A DNA stretch of 64,000 bases from Gottfriedia endophytica (GTDB lineage: Bacteria; Bacillota; Bacilli; Bacillales; Bacillaceae_G), in NCBI RefSeq assembly GCF_017814275.1, contig NZ_JAGIYQ010000008.1, positions 62,001 through 126,000 of the forward strand, in the 5' to 3' direction. The notes beneath the pieces are model-generated. The model was given only the letters and a program-made list of their open reading frames with translations. It was not told the DNA's origin and ran no database searches. Shown piece after piece: positions 9,741 to 17,378 of this stretch. Each line of letters starts with the position of its first letter. Position 1 is the first letter of the stretch. The translations under genes and the position numbers were made by a program.

Positions 9741-9770
9741 AGTATAATATGTAAATTACGAAATTTACAA
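9741..9770 (-). promoter_or_regulatory. Putative opp promoter with internal palindrome
   Basis: On the minus strand a -35-like TTGTAA and a -10-like TATACT are separated by 18 bases, about 45 bases before oppD. The spacer and the -35 contain the palindrome GTAAATTTCGTAATTTAC (9751-9768), a plausible repressor operator. It resembles a CodY box only weakly (about 9 of 15 positions), so no regulator is assigned. Confidence 0.45.
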
Positions 9771-10190
9771 TATCTTAAAAAATCTTAAAAAATATAACAA
9801 AAAGGTAAAAAATATAACAAAAATAGTATTTTGTTAGAAAAAATAAAAGAAAAAGTCCATAAAATTAAGGAATAGAGGGCTTACTTAGAACTAGGGGACA
9901 GAAATTAGAATAATATTGGGAAAGTAGAATTATGTCGGATGACAAATTTTTATGTAAAAAAATATTTCGTTTTAAATGCCCTTAACCTTGTATTTTAAAG
10001 CTTGGCCATTAATATAAAACAAATATAATTCTTGCTATTTTTTTATAAAAATCTTTTCGAAAAACAACCAAAACCAACAAAAACTTTTATTAGTTCTTCG
10101 TAATGTAAATAATTAAAGAAAGATACTCTAAAATCAATGAATGAAAATAGGTGACTCGAATTGTTAGCAGTTTTGAGAGTCACCAATTAC
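9771..10190. other. AT-rich gap upstream of opp
   Basis: No gene seen. There is a near-direct repeat of AAAAAATATAACAAAAA-type sequence at about 9780-9830. A hairpin with 8-bp arms GGTGACTC/GAGTCACC lies at 10150-10184; it has no good T run, so its role as a terminator is uncertain. Confidence 0.4.
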
Positions 10191-10329
10191 TTTATCCCAC
10201 TATTCGCGAGCAGTAAGAGCCTACCTCAAGATTGAGAGAGACAAAGAAGATAGGTGGGGGATAACTGCCCGTAAAAATAACCATCAGTGGGGATAAAAAT
10301 AACTCCAACTGATGGAAGTTTCACTTTAT
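10191..10329 (+). repeat. bcr1-like repeat, copy 1
   Basis: About 139 bp, flanked on both sides by TTTAT (10191-10195 and 10325-10329), and similar along its whole length to 16056-16211 and to the reverse complement of 33980-34121. Shared blocks are TTTATCCC, CCTCAAGATTGAGAGAGAC, GGGGGATAACTGCCCGTA and AACCATCAGTGGGGAT. It folds into an outer CAGT/ACTG stem, an inner CCTA/TAGG stem and a 3' hairpin CCATCAGT/ACTGATGG. The right TTTAT overlaps the stop codon of the small gene at 10326. Confidence 0.8.
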
Positions 10330-10472
10330 TCTTCTGAAGGATTTTTAGGTTTAGGATCAATAGATATAGCATCTTTTAAGTTTAAACTGGACTTTAATAT
10401 ATAAAAATATCCTGTAATTCCAAAGAGAACAAACAAAATAAAAAATATAACCTTTCCAAGAAAAAGTGCCAT
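10326..10472 (-). CDS. Small membrane protein, 48 aa
   Basis: Short frame with a perfect AAGGAGG seven bases before the ATG. The product MALFLGKVIFFILFVLFGITG begins with one hydrophobic helix (about residues 3-26) and ends in a short charged, Pro-rich tail (DPKPKNPSEE). I recognise no family; the shape suits a small inner-membrane protein with a cytosolic or outer tail. Its stop codon lies inside the TTTAT end of the adjacent repeat, so an insertion may have set the present C-terminus. Confidence 0.72.
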   Translation of the reverse strand: MALFLGKVIFFILFVLFGITGYFYILKSSLNLKDAISIDPKPKNPSEE

Positions 10473-10619
10473 ATACTGATTCCTCCTTCACATCCAAAGT
10501 TAACTAATATATATGAGAGAGGAAGATAAGATATCCATGTAATAGGAAATAAGATTAGTACTTAGTAAACAAGTTATCATTCGTTAATTCAAATTAAATT
10601 TGGATATACTATGACAGAC

Positions 10620-10680
10620 AGAGAACAGGAAATAGGGGACAAGGAATAGGGAACAAGGACAGGGAAAAGGGAACGAGGAG
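10620..10680. repeat. Low-complexity GGGAACAAGG-type tract
   Basis: Degenerate tandem of GGGAACAAGGACAGGGAA-like units, purine-rich on the plus strand. A related tract sits at 45088-45161, again directly before a half copy of the GC-core repeat. Confidence 0.65.
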
Positions 10681-10689
10681 CATTTCATC

Positions 10690-10777
10690 GCCTACCCCAC
10701 GTAAAGCGAGCATCCCTACGTTCCAATCAACTTACACATACTGAAATAGTAACAATGTATACGAAAGCAACCTTTTT
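10690..10777 (+). repeat. GC-core repeat, right half only
   Basis: Matches the right half of the full element: CCCCACGTAAAGCGAGCATC, then CCAATCAACTTACACATACT and the AT-rich end AATAGTAACAATGTATACG. The left half is absent. Confidence 0.7.
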
Positions 10778-10819
10778 CTTTCAAAATGTTTGATGGGTTT
10801 GCACCTGAACATGGTAAAA

Positions 10820-10841
10820 TATACTTAATTAGTTAAGTATA
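10820..10841 (+). promoter_or_regulatory. Palindrome upstream of yfkJ
   Basis: Perfect inverted repeat TATACTTAA-TTAG-TTAAGTATA about 20 bases before the yfkJ start, overlapping or just after a possible -10 (TAAAAT at 10815). It could be an operator; no regulator is recognised. Confidence 0.4.
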
Positions 10842-10862
10842 GATAGTAGAAGGGATAGACAC

Positions 10863-11339
10863 ATGATAAAAGTATTGTTTGTTTGCTTAGGTAACATATG
10901 TCGTTCACCGATGGCTGAAGCGATTTTCAGACATATTGCTACAGAAAAAGGGCTAGGGCAAGATTTTATAATTGATTCTGCTGGAACTGGTGATTGGCAT
11001 ATTGGTCATCCACCACACGAGGGGACCAGACAGTTATTAGATGATAAAGGAATCAGCTATGAGGGCATGCAAGCTCGACAAGTTTGCGACAAGGATTTTA
11101 ATGAATATACATATATTGTCGCTATGGATGCAAAGAATAAAGAGGATTTACTAAAGTTAAGTAGAAAGGAATGTAAAGGAGAAATCTCGCTTCTAAGTGA
11201 TTTTGTTCCCGCTTCTTTATGGAAGGATGTACCAGATCCATATTATACTGGTAACTTTGATGAAGTGTACAACATTATAGAAGAAGGTTGTTCTCATTTA
11301 CTTCAATATATTCTTAAGCAACACCAATTAACTGTTTAG
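10863..11339 (+). CDS. yfkJ: Low-molecular-weight protein-tyrosine phosphatase (YfkJ)
   Basis: Cytosolic phosphatase of the LMW-PTP family. The P-loop VCLGNICRSPM near residues 7-17 carries the nucleophilic Cys and catalytic Arg, and the general-acid loop DVPDPYY sits near residue 122, with Asp in DP. Length 158 aa is normal. It heads a yfkJ-yfkI-yfkH operon as in B. subtilis; the next start is 13 bases away. YwlE-type arginine phosphatases share the fold, but the neighbours identify this as YfkJ. Confidence 0.9.
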   Translation: MIKVLFVCLGNICRSPMAEAIFRHIATEKGLGQDFIIDSAGTGDWHIGHPPHEGTRQLLDDKGISYEGMQARQVCDKDFNEYTYIVAMDAKNKEDLLKLSRKECKGEISLLSDFVPASLWKDVPDPYYTGNFDEVYNIIEEGCSHLLQYILKQHQLTV

Positions 11340-11352
11340 AGGAGGAAATGCG

Positions 11353-11844
11353 ATGTCAAGAGGTAGAAAAACGTTACGCAATGTTCTAGTCGGAGTAGCA
11401 ATTGGTGCAGGGATTTCACTACTAGATAAGGAAAACCGTGAAAAGATTTCTCGAAAAGGTAAAAAACTTACAAAAAAAATAACTGAATGGAAAGAAGATC
11501 CTCAAAGTGTAAAAGATGTTGTAAAATCACAATTAAAAGTTGTACAAAGTTCAGTTGAAAAATTAGAAGATAATGTACAATCTGTTAAAGATAAATGGAT
11601 CGAGATTAAAGATTCAGTACCAGGATTTAAATCTCCAAAATCTGCTATGCAAGAGTTTGTACAAGAAAAAGTTGTGGAAAAAGTAGAAGAAAAAGTTCTG
11701 TTTCCTTCAGAAAATAAGCAAGATAGCATTGTGAAAAGTTCTGAAGCTACAATAGAAGTAAAAGATGAAACTGATGCAAAATTAAAAGAAAAAATGGAAG
11801 AAATTTTTGATGATGTAGTTCTTTCAAAGAATAAAGAAGAATGA
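11353..11844 (+). CDS. yfkI: YtxH/YfkI-like envelope stress protein
   Basis: 163 aa protein with a short hydrophobic N-terminus (VLVGVAIGAGISLL, about residues 11-24), then a long Lys/Glu-rich, probably helical or coiled-coil region with repeated VQSSVEKLEDN-like segments and an acidic end. This is the shape of YtxH/YfkI proteins. GGAGG at 11340-11344 gives a good start. Position between yfkJ and yfkH matches B. subtilis. Biochemical role is unknown. Confidence 0.75.
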   Translation: MSRGRKTLRNVLVGVAIGAGISLLDKENREKISRKGKKLTKKITEWKEDPQSVKDVVKSQLKVVQSSVEKLEDNVQSVKDKWIEIKDSVPGFKSPKSAMQEFVQEKVVEKVEEKVLFPSENKQDSIVKSSEATIEVKDETDAKLKEKMEEIFDDVVLSKNKEE

Positions 11845-11859
11845 TTTGAAGGTGTTTAA

Positions 11860-12708
11860 TTGATCAAATTTACAACAAGGTGTTGGACATTTATTAAAGA
11901 TTTGGTGAAAAAGTGTATAGCAGATGAAATAACGACTCGCTCAGCAGAGCTAGCCTATTATTTCATGCTTTCACTTTTTCCTTTCCTTCTTGTATTAACG
12001 CAATTAACAGCATTTATACCAATTTCAAACAACGATTTTTTTACCTTTTTAAAAGGATATGCCCCGCCCGAAGCAATTGCCATCATTCAAAGTAATCTTC
12101 AATTAATCGTTGGTCAGTACAGCGGAAGCACGTTATCTATTGGGGTAATTGCTACTATTTGGGCAGCTTCCAATGGAATTGATTCGATTATTCGAGCTTT
12201 CAATAAGGCCTACGAAATCATAAATACAAGAAACTATTTTATTTCCAGAGCCATTTCAGCACTTTTGATGTTTATTATGATTTTTGTTATTATATTTGTT
12301 CTCTTAATTCCTGTTTTCGGAAAAGTAATAGCAGGGTTAATCGTGAAGTACATACCTGGATTAGCACATTTATTACATAATTGGAGTATTATCCGGTGGG
12401 CAAGTAGTTTTATTGTATTGTTTATCGTATTCACTGTGCTCTATTCTATTGGACCTAATAAAATAGTCCGGATTAAGTATGTAGTTTTTGGAGCACTTTT
12501 TTCAACAATTGGTTGGATTGTTTCTTCCTTTGGGTTTGCCATATACGTTGAAAACTTTGGGAATTTCACAGTTCAATATGGTAGTCTTGGCGGAATTATT
12601 ATTTTAATGATATGGTTCTATATTTCAGCCATAGTCATTATCATTGGTAACGAAATTAACGCGTTATTAATGAAATACCGATTATCAAATGAAGAAAAAC
12701 CAGTGTAA
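11860..12708 (+). CDS. yfkH: YihY/virulence factor BrkB family membrane protein (YfkH)
   Basis: Integral membrane protein of 282 aa with about six helices. Family features are the early segment ITTRSAELAYYFMLSLFPFLL (about residues 25-45), and near the C-terminus YGSLGGIIILMIWFY followed by GNEINALL. Formerly called ribonuclease BN by error in this family; a transport role is suspected but unproven. Start is TTG with GAAGGTG five bases upstream. Last gene of the yfkJIH operon. Confidence 0.88.
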   Translation: MIKFTTRCWTFIKDLVKKCIADEITTRSAELAYYFMLSLFPFLLVLTQLTAFIPISNNDFFTFLKGYAPPEAIAIIQSNLQLIVGQYSGSTLSIGVIATIWAASNGIDSIIRAFNKAYEIINTRNYFISRAISALLMFIMIFVIIFVLLIPVFGKVIAGLIVKYIPGLAHLLHNWSIIRWASSFIVLFIVFTVLYSIGPNKIVRIKYVVFGALFSTIGWIVSSFGFAIYVENFGNFTVQYGSLGGIIILMIWFYISAIVIIIGNEINALLMKYRLSNEEKPV

Positions 12709-12798
12709 TTGATTTGATTTCCTTACAAAAATTGTCATTACTATCCTTAAAGAATTTGGTCAAAATATTAAAGATCAATGATTTGGAGGGATTCATTA

Positions 12799-12912
12799 AT
12801 GTCAAAAAGTAAATCAAATCACAACGACAAAAGTAATAAAAAACAAAAAAGTAGCAGCCATCCTAAAGGAAAAACAAGTGGCTCAGCTAATGGAAGTAAT
12901 GATTATCATTAA
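12799..12912 (+). CDS. Small basic hydrophilic protein, 37 aa
   Basis: Short frame with TTGGAGGG ten bases before ATG and a strong terminator 15 bases after the stop, so it is probably expressed. The product is rich in Lys, Ser, Asn and His (MSKSKSNHNDKSNKKQK...), with no hydrophobic segment. It resembles small spore-associated peptides in composition only; no family is assigned. Confidence 0.6.
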   Translation: MSKSKSNHNDKSNKKQKSSSHPKGKTSGSANGSNDYH

Positions 12913-12925
12913 TTAATCATGAATG

Positions 12926-12965
12926 AAAAACAACTCCTTGCAATTGTAAGGAGTTGTTTTTATTA
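12926..12965 (+). terminator. Terminator after the 37-aa gene
   Basis: Hairpin AACAACTCCTTG / AAGGAGTTGTT with flanking A and T runs. Confidence 0.88.
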
Positions 12966-13015
12966 ATTATATAACAATGAGAGAAGTTTTTTTAATAATA
13001 TCTTTGATAAAACAA

Positions 13016-13235
13016 GGCTGTTTTCGTATACATTGTTGTTTTTTTAGTATGTGTAAGTTGACTTCCACTCCAGGATGCTCGCTTTCCTAGGGGCGTGAGC
13101 TGAGCCTCCTCGTCGCATACGCTCCTGTGGGGTCTCAGCCTTCCCGCACCTCCCACAGGAGTCGAGCACCCTTCCGTTCCAATCAACTTTTGTCATTTAA
13201 ATACCAAACCTAAAAGAAAAAGAGCTTATCTATTT
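13016..13235 (-). repeat. GC-core repeat, full copy (reverse)
   Basis: Reverse-oriented element. The AT-rich end GGCTGTTTTCGTATACATTG begins at 13016, the GC-rich core at about 13070-13180 contains the reverse of GACTCCTGTGGGAG and GAGGAGGCTCAGC, and the far end is CCAATCAACTTTTG plus an AT-rich arm. Core stem GCTGAG/CTCAGC is present. Open frames inside it are not genes. Confidence 0.85.
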
Positions 13236-13257
13236 AAATAAGAGTTTTCTTTAAAGG

Positions 13258-13552
13258 TTATTTAATCTCAGGTAAATCACACATTTTTATTGCATCAGAA
13301 ATCTGTATTTTAATACCCTCTCTAATCTCTTCATATTACTCAGTATTGTTCAGGTGAAATCGACGTTTGCCAAGCAAATTGGTAATGAAAAATAGCATCT
13401 TTTTCAATTTTTTCTAATGGATTTAACGCCATACCGCCTTTAGTTATTCGAGCATTTGTTTGAGCAGATAAGTTAAGGAATAGTACTTCAAGAATTTTGA
13501 TTTCACGTTCATTCAAGTTATGATGTTCCATTGTTATTTTTACATCAACCAT
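13258..13552 (-). pseudogene. Small cytosolic protein gene, frameshifted near 3' end
   Basis: From ATG 13552 the frame encodes 70 aa (MVDVKITMEHHNLNEREIKI...) and stops at 13340 after SISPEQY. Directly after the stop, in another frame, 25 more protein-like codons read YEEIREGIKIQISDAIKMCD and end at TAA 13258. The two parts join naturally if about ten bases at 13334-13343 are an insertion, suggesting an original product of about 93 aa. The nearest strong ribosome site AAGGAGG is 16 bases before ATG, which is longer than usual. No family is recognised. It could instead be a functional shortened gene. Confidence 0.55.
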
Positions 13553-13631
13553 AGCAATTTTAAAAATACCTCCTTTTCTTAATTCACTTCTATAAAAGCC
13601 TTCATTAGCGTAAGGTTATCTTTAAATTAAT

Positions 13632-13868
13632 TCTCTTTTCTAAAAGATAGTTGTTCTTGAAAAGATTTGGTTAAGCAAACTGGTGATAAATAAGTTGGTT
13701 GGAGTGTAAGGTGTGAGACTCCTGTGGGAGCAGCGGGACAGGTGAGACCCCGCAGGAGCGATAGCGACGAGGAGGCTCACCGCACGCCCCACGGAAAGCG
13801 AGCATCCTGGAGCGGAAATCAACTTATCTCATTATTAAATAACAACAAGGTTACTAAAACAGAAAAGA
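13632..13868 (+). repeat. GC-core repeat, full copy
   Basis: Begins CTCTTTTCTAAAAGATAG, then a GC-rich core with GACTCCTGTGGGAGCAGCGG, GGTGAGACCCCGCAGGAGCG and GGAGGCTCACCGCACGCCCC, then GGAAATCAACTTATC and AATAACAACAAGG. It belongs to the same subtype as 29572-29806: core stem GGTGAG/CTCACC rather than GCTGAG/CTCAGC. Confidence 0.85.
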
Positions 13869-13893
13869 CACCTCCTACAATTAGAAGGCGTCT
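13866..13893 (-). terminator. Terminator of zosA
   Basis: On the minus strand a 12-bp stem (AGACGCCTTCTA / TAGGAGGTGTCT, with wobble pairs) followed by TTTTCTGTTTT, 18 bases after zosA. Confidence 0.7.
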
Positions 13894-13910
13894 ATAACGT
13901 AATAAGTTAT

Positions 13911-15830
13911 TTATTTCTTCAACAGTCTAAGTGAATTAAGAATAACAAGAATTGTGCTACCTTCATGACCGATAACGCCATAAGGCAAATCAATTATTTG
14001 TAAAAAGTTAGAGCAGATTAACAATGCTATAACTGATAAAGAAAAAATAATATTTTGTTTTACAATTCGATTCATTCGTTTAGAAAGCTCAATTGCATCT
14101 GCGATTTTTGTTAGATCATTTTTCATTAATACGACATCTGCTGTTTCAAGTGCGACTCCAGTTCCACCGCCCATTGCAATTCCAACAGTTGCCGTTGCAA
14201 GAGCGGGTGCGTCGTTTATACCGTCACCTACCATTGCCACTTGTTCATATCGATTTTTAAGCGTGTTTACAACATCTACTTTTTTATCTGGTAAGCATGA
14301 TGCAAAAAATTCATCAATTTGACTTTCTTTTGCGATTACCTTAGCAGTTTGTTCAGTATCGCCAGTAATCATAACGGTTTTAACACCCTGTTGCTTTAAT
14401 TTTTGTAAAGCAGTTTTTGTTTCATTTCGTACTAAATCTCTTAAAGCAAACATTCCAATTACTTCATCATTTTTACCTACGTAAACAATAGTATTTCCTT
14501 CATTCTGCCAGCTTTTTTCAACGTGAGCTAAAGGGTGTACAGCAGATGAGATAAAATCAAGTTTTCCAACTTTATATTGCGCACCTTCGTATGTTGCAAG
14601 TACACCATTTCCGGCAAAATCCTCTACATTCTCAAAAGAATGATACGTAGAAATTCCTTGTTCAGTTGCAAAATTTACAATTGCTGTTGCAAGTGGGTGA
14701 GTTGAATAACGTTCGATTGAAGCAACTAATTGTAATAAATTCTTTTGTTCGAATCCCTCAATTGTTTCATAGTGAGTAACTAAAGGTTTTCCTTTTGTAA
14801 GTGTTCCTGTTTTATCAAAAGCAATAGCCTTTAATACTGCAAGGCGTTCCAAATGGATACCACCTTTAAATAAAATTCCTTGTTTAGCTCCATTTGAAAT
14901 TGATGCTAAAATCGCAGGTGTGATTGAAGCAACGAGTGCACATGGTGAAGCAACAACTAACAGAATCATTGAACGATAAAATGTAATTTTCCATGACCAA
15001 TCTAATAAAAAGTGCGGTAATACCATCATTAGTGCAACTGCGATTAAGACACCTTTTACATATGTCCCTTCAAAACGTTCAATAAATTGCTGAGAAGGTG
15101 TTTGTTCACTTTGTGCAGATTGAACAAGATTAATGATTTTCTGAAAAAGTGTTTCATCACTATGTTTAGTAATCTCTACAAATAATGTTCCTTTTAAGTT
15201 AATTGTTCCAGCAAAAACTTCATCTTGGACTGTTTTCATTACTGGAATCGATTCGCCAGTTAAAGCAGCTTCATCTACGGATGTTTCACCTTTTGAAATG
15301 ATTCCGTCAGCTGGGATTCGTTCTCCAGCTTTTATTAAAATTGTGTCGCCGATTACAAGTGCCTTAACACTTACTTGTTCTTCTTGCCCATTTCTGACAC
15401 GGATAGCTGTTTGTGGCTGTAAGGTCAAAAGAGACGAGATTTCTTGGTTTGTTTTATTAAGAGTATAAGTTTCAAGAGCGCCACTTAATGCAAAAATAAA
15501 TATGAGAATTGCACCTTCTGTCCAATAACCAATTGATGCAGATCCAACCGCAGCAATAATCATTAACATTTCAACATTTAATTGCTTTTCTGAAATCGTA
15601 TCCTCAATACCTTCTTTGGCTTTTGCGTATCCACCAATGCAAAAAGCAAGAATATATAATGCAACGGATAAAGTAGAATGAGAATGCTCAGTAAGATAAG
15701 CGAATAAAGTTAATCCACCTGCTATAAGTGCTGCAATCAATTCACCGTGTTTTTCTAAAAATGTTATATCAAATTCTTCTTGAGAGTATTCATTTTGTTT
15801 AATAGTAGATAATTCAGAACCTGCACCCAT
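13911..15830 (-). CDS. zosA: Metal-transporting P1B-type ATPase, ZosA-like
   Basis: Heavy-metal P-type ATPase of 639 aa. Motifs in order: actuator TGES (DEAALTGESIPV), membrane metal motif SPCALVAS in place of the usual CPC, phosphorylation site DKTGTLTKG, the HP motif (STHPLA), and hinge VGDGINDAPALA. There is no N-terminal HMA metal-binding domain. The SPC motif, length and missing HMA domain match ZosA of B. subtilis, a zinc-uptake ATPase induced by peroxide through PerR; CadA/ZntA exporters have CPC. The start is ATG 15830 with AAAAGGAG. It is a single-gene unit with a long leader carrying a stable hairpin. Transport direction cannot be read from sequence. Confidence 0.85.
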   Translation of the reverse strand: MGAGSELSTIKQNEYSQEEFDITFLEKHGELIAALIAGGLTLFAYLTEHSHSTLSVALYILAFCIGGYAKAKEGIEDTISEKQLNVEMLMIIAAVGSASIGYWTEGAILIFIFALSGALETYTLNKTNQEISSLLTLQPQTAIRVRNGQEEQVSVKALVIGDTILIKAGERIPADGIISKGETSVDEAALTGESIPVMKTVQDEVFAGTINLKGTLFVEITKHSDETLFQKIINLVQSAQSEQTPSQQFIERFEGTYVKGVLIAVALMMVLPHFLLDWSWKITFYRSMILLVVASPCALVASITPAILASISNGAKQGILFKGGIHLERLAVLKAIAFDKTGTLTKGKPLVTHYETIEGFEQKNLLQLVASIERYSTHPLATAIVNFATEQGISTYHSFENVEDFAGNGVLATYEGAQYKVGKLDFISSAVHPLAHVEKSWQNEGNTIVYVGKNDEVIGMFALRDLVRNETKTALQKLKQQGVKTVMITGDTEQTAKVIAKESQIDEFFASCLPDKKVDVVNTLKNRYEQVAMVGDGINDAPALATATVGIAMGGGTGVALETADVVLMKNDLTKIADAIELSKRMNRIVKQNIIFSLSVIALLICSNFLQIIDLPYGVIGHEGSTILVILNSLRLLKK

Positions 15831-15895
15831 TTTAATTCTCCTTTTCTATTGTAATTGAGAAGAATAATCAAATTCACAACCCCTATAAAACGACG

Positions 15896-15925
15896 AAAGC
15901 TGCCGTCCGAAGACAGCAGCAAACT
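15896..15925 (-). promoter_or_regulatory. Stable UUCG hairpin in the zosA leader
   Basis: On the minus strand GCTGCTGTC-TTCG-GACGGCAGC forms a 9-bp stem with one G-U pair and a C(UUCG)G tetraloop, then CTTTCGTCGTTTT. It lies about 65 bases before the zosA start and after a TATAAT-like box near 15980, so it may be transcribed as a leader attenuator or mRNA stabiliser. Confidence 0.5.
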
Positions 15926-16055
15926 TTATATATATCGATATGTTTAATTATGTGAATGAATTTTTCTCTACCCACATTATAACATATTCTACTTTATATT
16001 AAATAATAATTTGTCTAAATAAATTTTTTGCTAACAGTTCATGTAGATCGAAGTT

Positions 16056-16211
16056 TTTATCCCGCATTAACGGTCAGTAAAACACCAACCTCAAGATCGA
16101 GAGAGACGAAGAAGATAGTTGGGGGATAACTGCCCGTATAAAAGCCCGATTGGGCGGGCTAACCATCAGTGGGGATGAAGAACCCCCCCACTGACGGAAG
16201 TTTCACTTTAT
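16056..16211 (+). repeat. bcr1-like repeat, copy 2
   Basis: Same family as 10191-10329. TTTAT flanks at 16056-16060 and 16207-16211. Contains CCTCAAGATCGAGAGAGACG, GGGGGATAACTGCCCGTA, an extra hairpin AGCCCGATTGGGCGGGCT and the 3' hairpin CCATCAGTGGGG/CCCCACTGACGG. It lies between the divergent zosA and EamA genes, and its right end sits about 45 bases before the EamA start. Confidence 0.82.
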
Positions 16212-16256
16212 GTTAGTATGATATGGTTATTGTTTTTTGAGGAGAGAGGGAATAGG

Positions 16257-17201
16257 ATGGATGCAAAAAAATTTTTTACACACCCTCTAGGGGTAATTGG
16301 TTCTGCTGTTTTGACAACATTTTTGTGGGGAAGTGCATTTCCGTTTATCAAATTAAGTTATGTAAGATTACATATTGGTAAACATGATTACTGGGATCAA
16401 ATGGTATTTGCTGGATATCGTTTTCTTTTAGCTTCAGTTTTTATCTATTTATTTTTCTTTTTGATTAAGCGGAAGCTAACATTCCGAACTAATACTTGGA
16501 AACAAATTGGTAAGGTTGGGTTGTTTCAAACGTTTTTACAATATGTTTTATTTTATATTGGCTTAAGTTTATCGACAGGCGTACAAGGTTCGATCATAGC
16601 AGGAACTACGTCATTTTTTCAGCTATTGACGGCCCATTTTATGTACAAAAACGATCGGTTAAATAGTAAGAAAGTAATTGGTGTTTGTATTGGTTTCACA
16701 GGTGTAATTGTTGTTAATATGACTAAGGGGACTCTCTCACTTCACTTAGGAATAGGAGAGTTTTGTTTATTGCTGGCCATGATGTTCGGCGGATACGGTA
16801 ATGTATTAGCTAAGGAAGCATCAAAAGAGTTAGACGTTCCATATCTTACAGCCTACCAAATGCTATTTGGTGCACTCGGATTACTTCTATTAGGTAGTTC
16901 ACAAGTTGGTATCGTACCATTTTCATTTGATTGGGTTTCTATTGGAATGTTAATTTATTTAGCATTATTAAGTGCAATAGGTTTTATCCTTTGGAATAAT
17001 GTCATGAAATACAATCAAGTCGGTAAAGTTTCGATGTATTTATTCTTAGTACCTGTGTTTGGAGTATTTCTTTCTTCCATTCTATTAAATGAAGCACTGT
17101 CCTACTTAGTGTTTATTGGTTTAGCTTGTGTTACTGCTGGTATTATTATTGTAAATTATCAGCCTAACGCAAAAAAGGGGAAAGTAAAAAGGGCTTCGTG
17201 A
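16257..17201 (+). CDS. EamA/DMT-family transporter
   Basis: Inner-membrane drug/metabolite transporter of 314 aa with ten predicted helices in two EamA repeats. N-terminal FLWGSAFPFIKLSY and later GVCIGFTGVIVVN and YLFLVPVFGVFLSS are typical. ATG 16257 follows GGAGAGAGGG by six bases; an in-frame ATG at 16218 lacks a site. Substrate is unknown; relatives export amino acids or other small metabolites. Monocistronic, with a terminator about 60 bases downstream. Confidence 0.85.
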   Translation: MDAKKFFTHPLGVIGSAVLTTFLWGSAFPFIKLSYVRLHIGKHDYWDQMVFAGYRFLLASVFIYLFFFLIKRKLTFRTNTWKQIGKVGLFQTFLQYVLFYIGLSLSTGVQGSIIAGTTSFFQLLTAHFMYKNDRLNSKKVIGVCIGFTGVIVVNMTKGTLSLHLGIGEFCLLLAMMFGGYGNVLAKEASKELDVPYLTAYQMLFGALGLLLLGSSQVGIVPFSFDWVSIGMLIYLALLSAIGFILWNNVMKYNQVGKVSMYLFLVPVFGVFLSSILLNEALSYLVFIGLACVTAGIIIVNYQPNAKKGKVKRAS

Positions 17202-17260
17202 TTGCTTGGTTGCCTGCTTGGGTGCCTGTCAAATTTTGAAGTGTGAATATACTGTGGACA

Positions 17261-17294
17261 AAGTCGAGGAGAGATCCTCGGCTTTATTTGTTTT
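17261..17294 (+). terminator. Terminator after the EamA gene
   Basis: Hairpin AGTCGAGGA-GAGA-TCCTCGGCTTT followed by ATTTGTTTTT. Confidence 0.75.
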
Positions 17295-17378
17295 TAAAAA
17301 AGAGGAATCTAAAGAAATAGGTGGAATAAAGTGTAAAGGTTAATCCTACTAGTAAAATAAGGCAATGGGGGAATAGAG

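Noticed and set aside
9741-9770. CodY box at the opp promoter
   Set aside because: Only about 9 of 15 consensus positions agree, which is too weak for an assignment.
10620-10680. Possible CRISPR-like tandem repeat
   Set aside because: Units are very short, degenerate and lack unique spacers; no cas genes nearby. Treated as low-complexity sequence.
12992-13186. 64-codon minus-strand open frame over the GC-core repeat
   Set aside because: It lies inside the dispersed repeat, has atypical GC-rich codons and no ribosome site. The frame is a by-product of the GC-rich core.
13640-13822. Minus-strand frame similar to another at 29555-29764
   Set aside because: The similarity (PGCSLSVGRAVSLLVAIAP in one) exists only because both overlie copies of the same DNA repeat; no start signal.
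15831-15990. Riboswitch or PerR box in the zosA leader
   Set aside because: The hairpin does not match a known metal riboswitch, and the AT-rich stretch near 16000 matches the PerR consensus only poorly.
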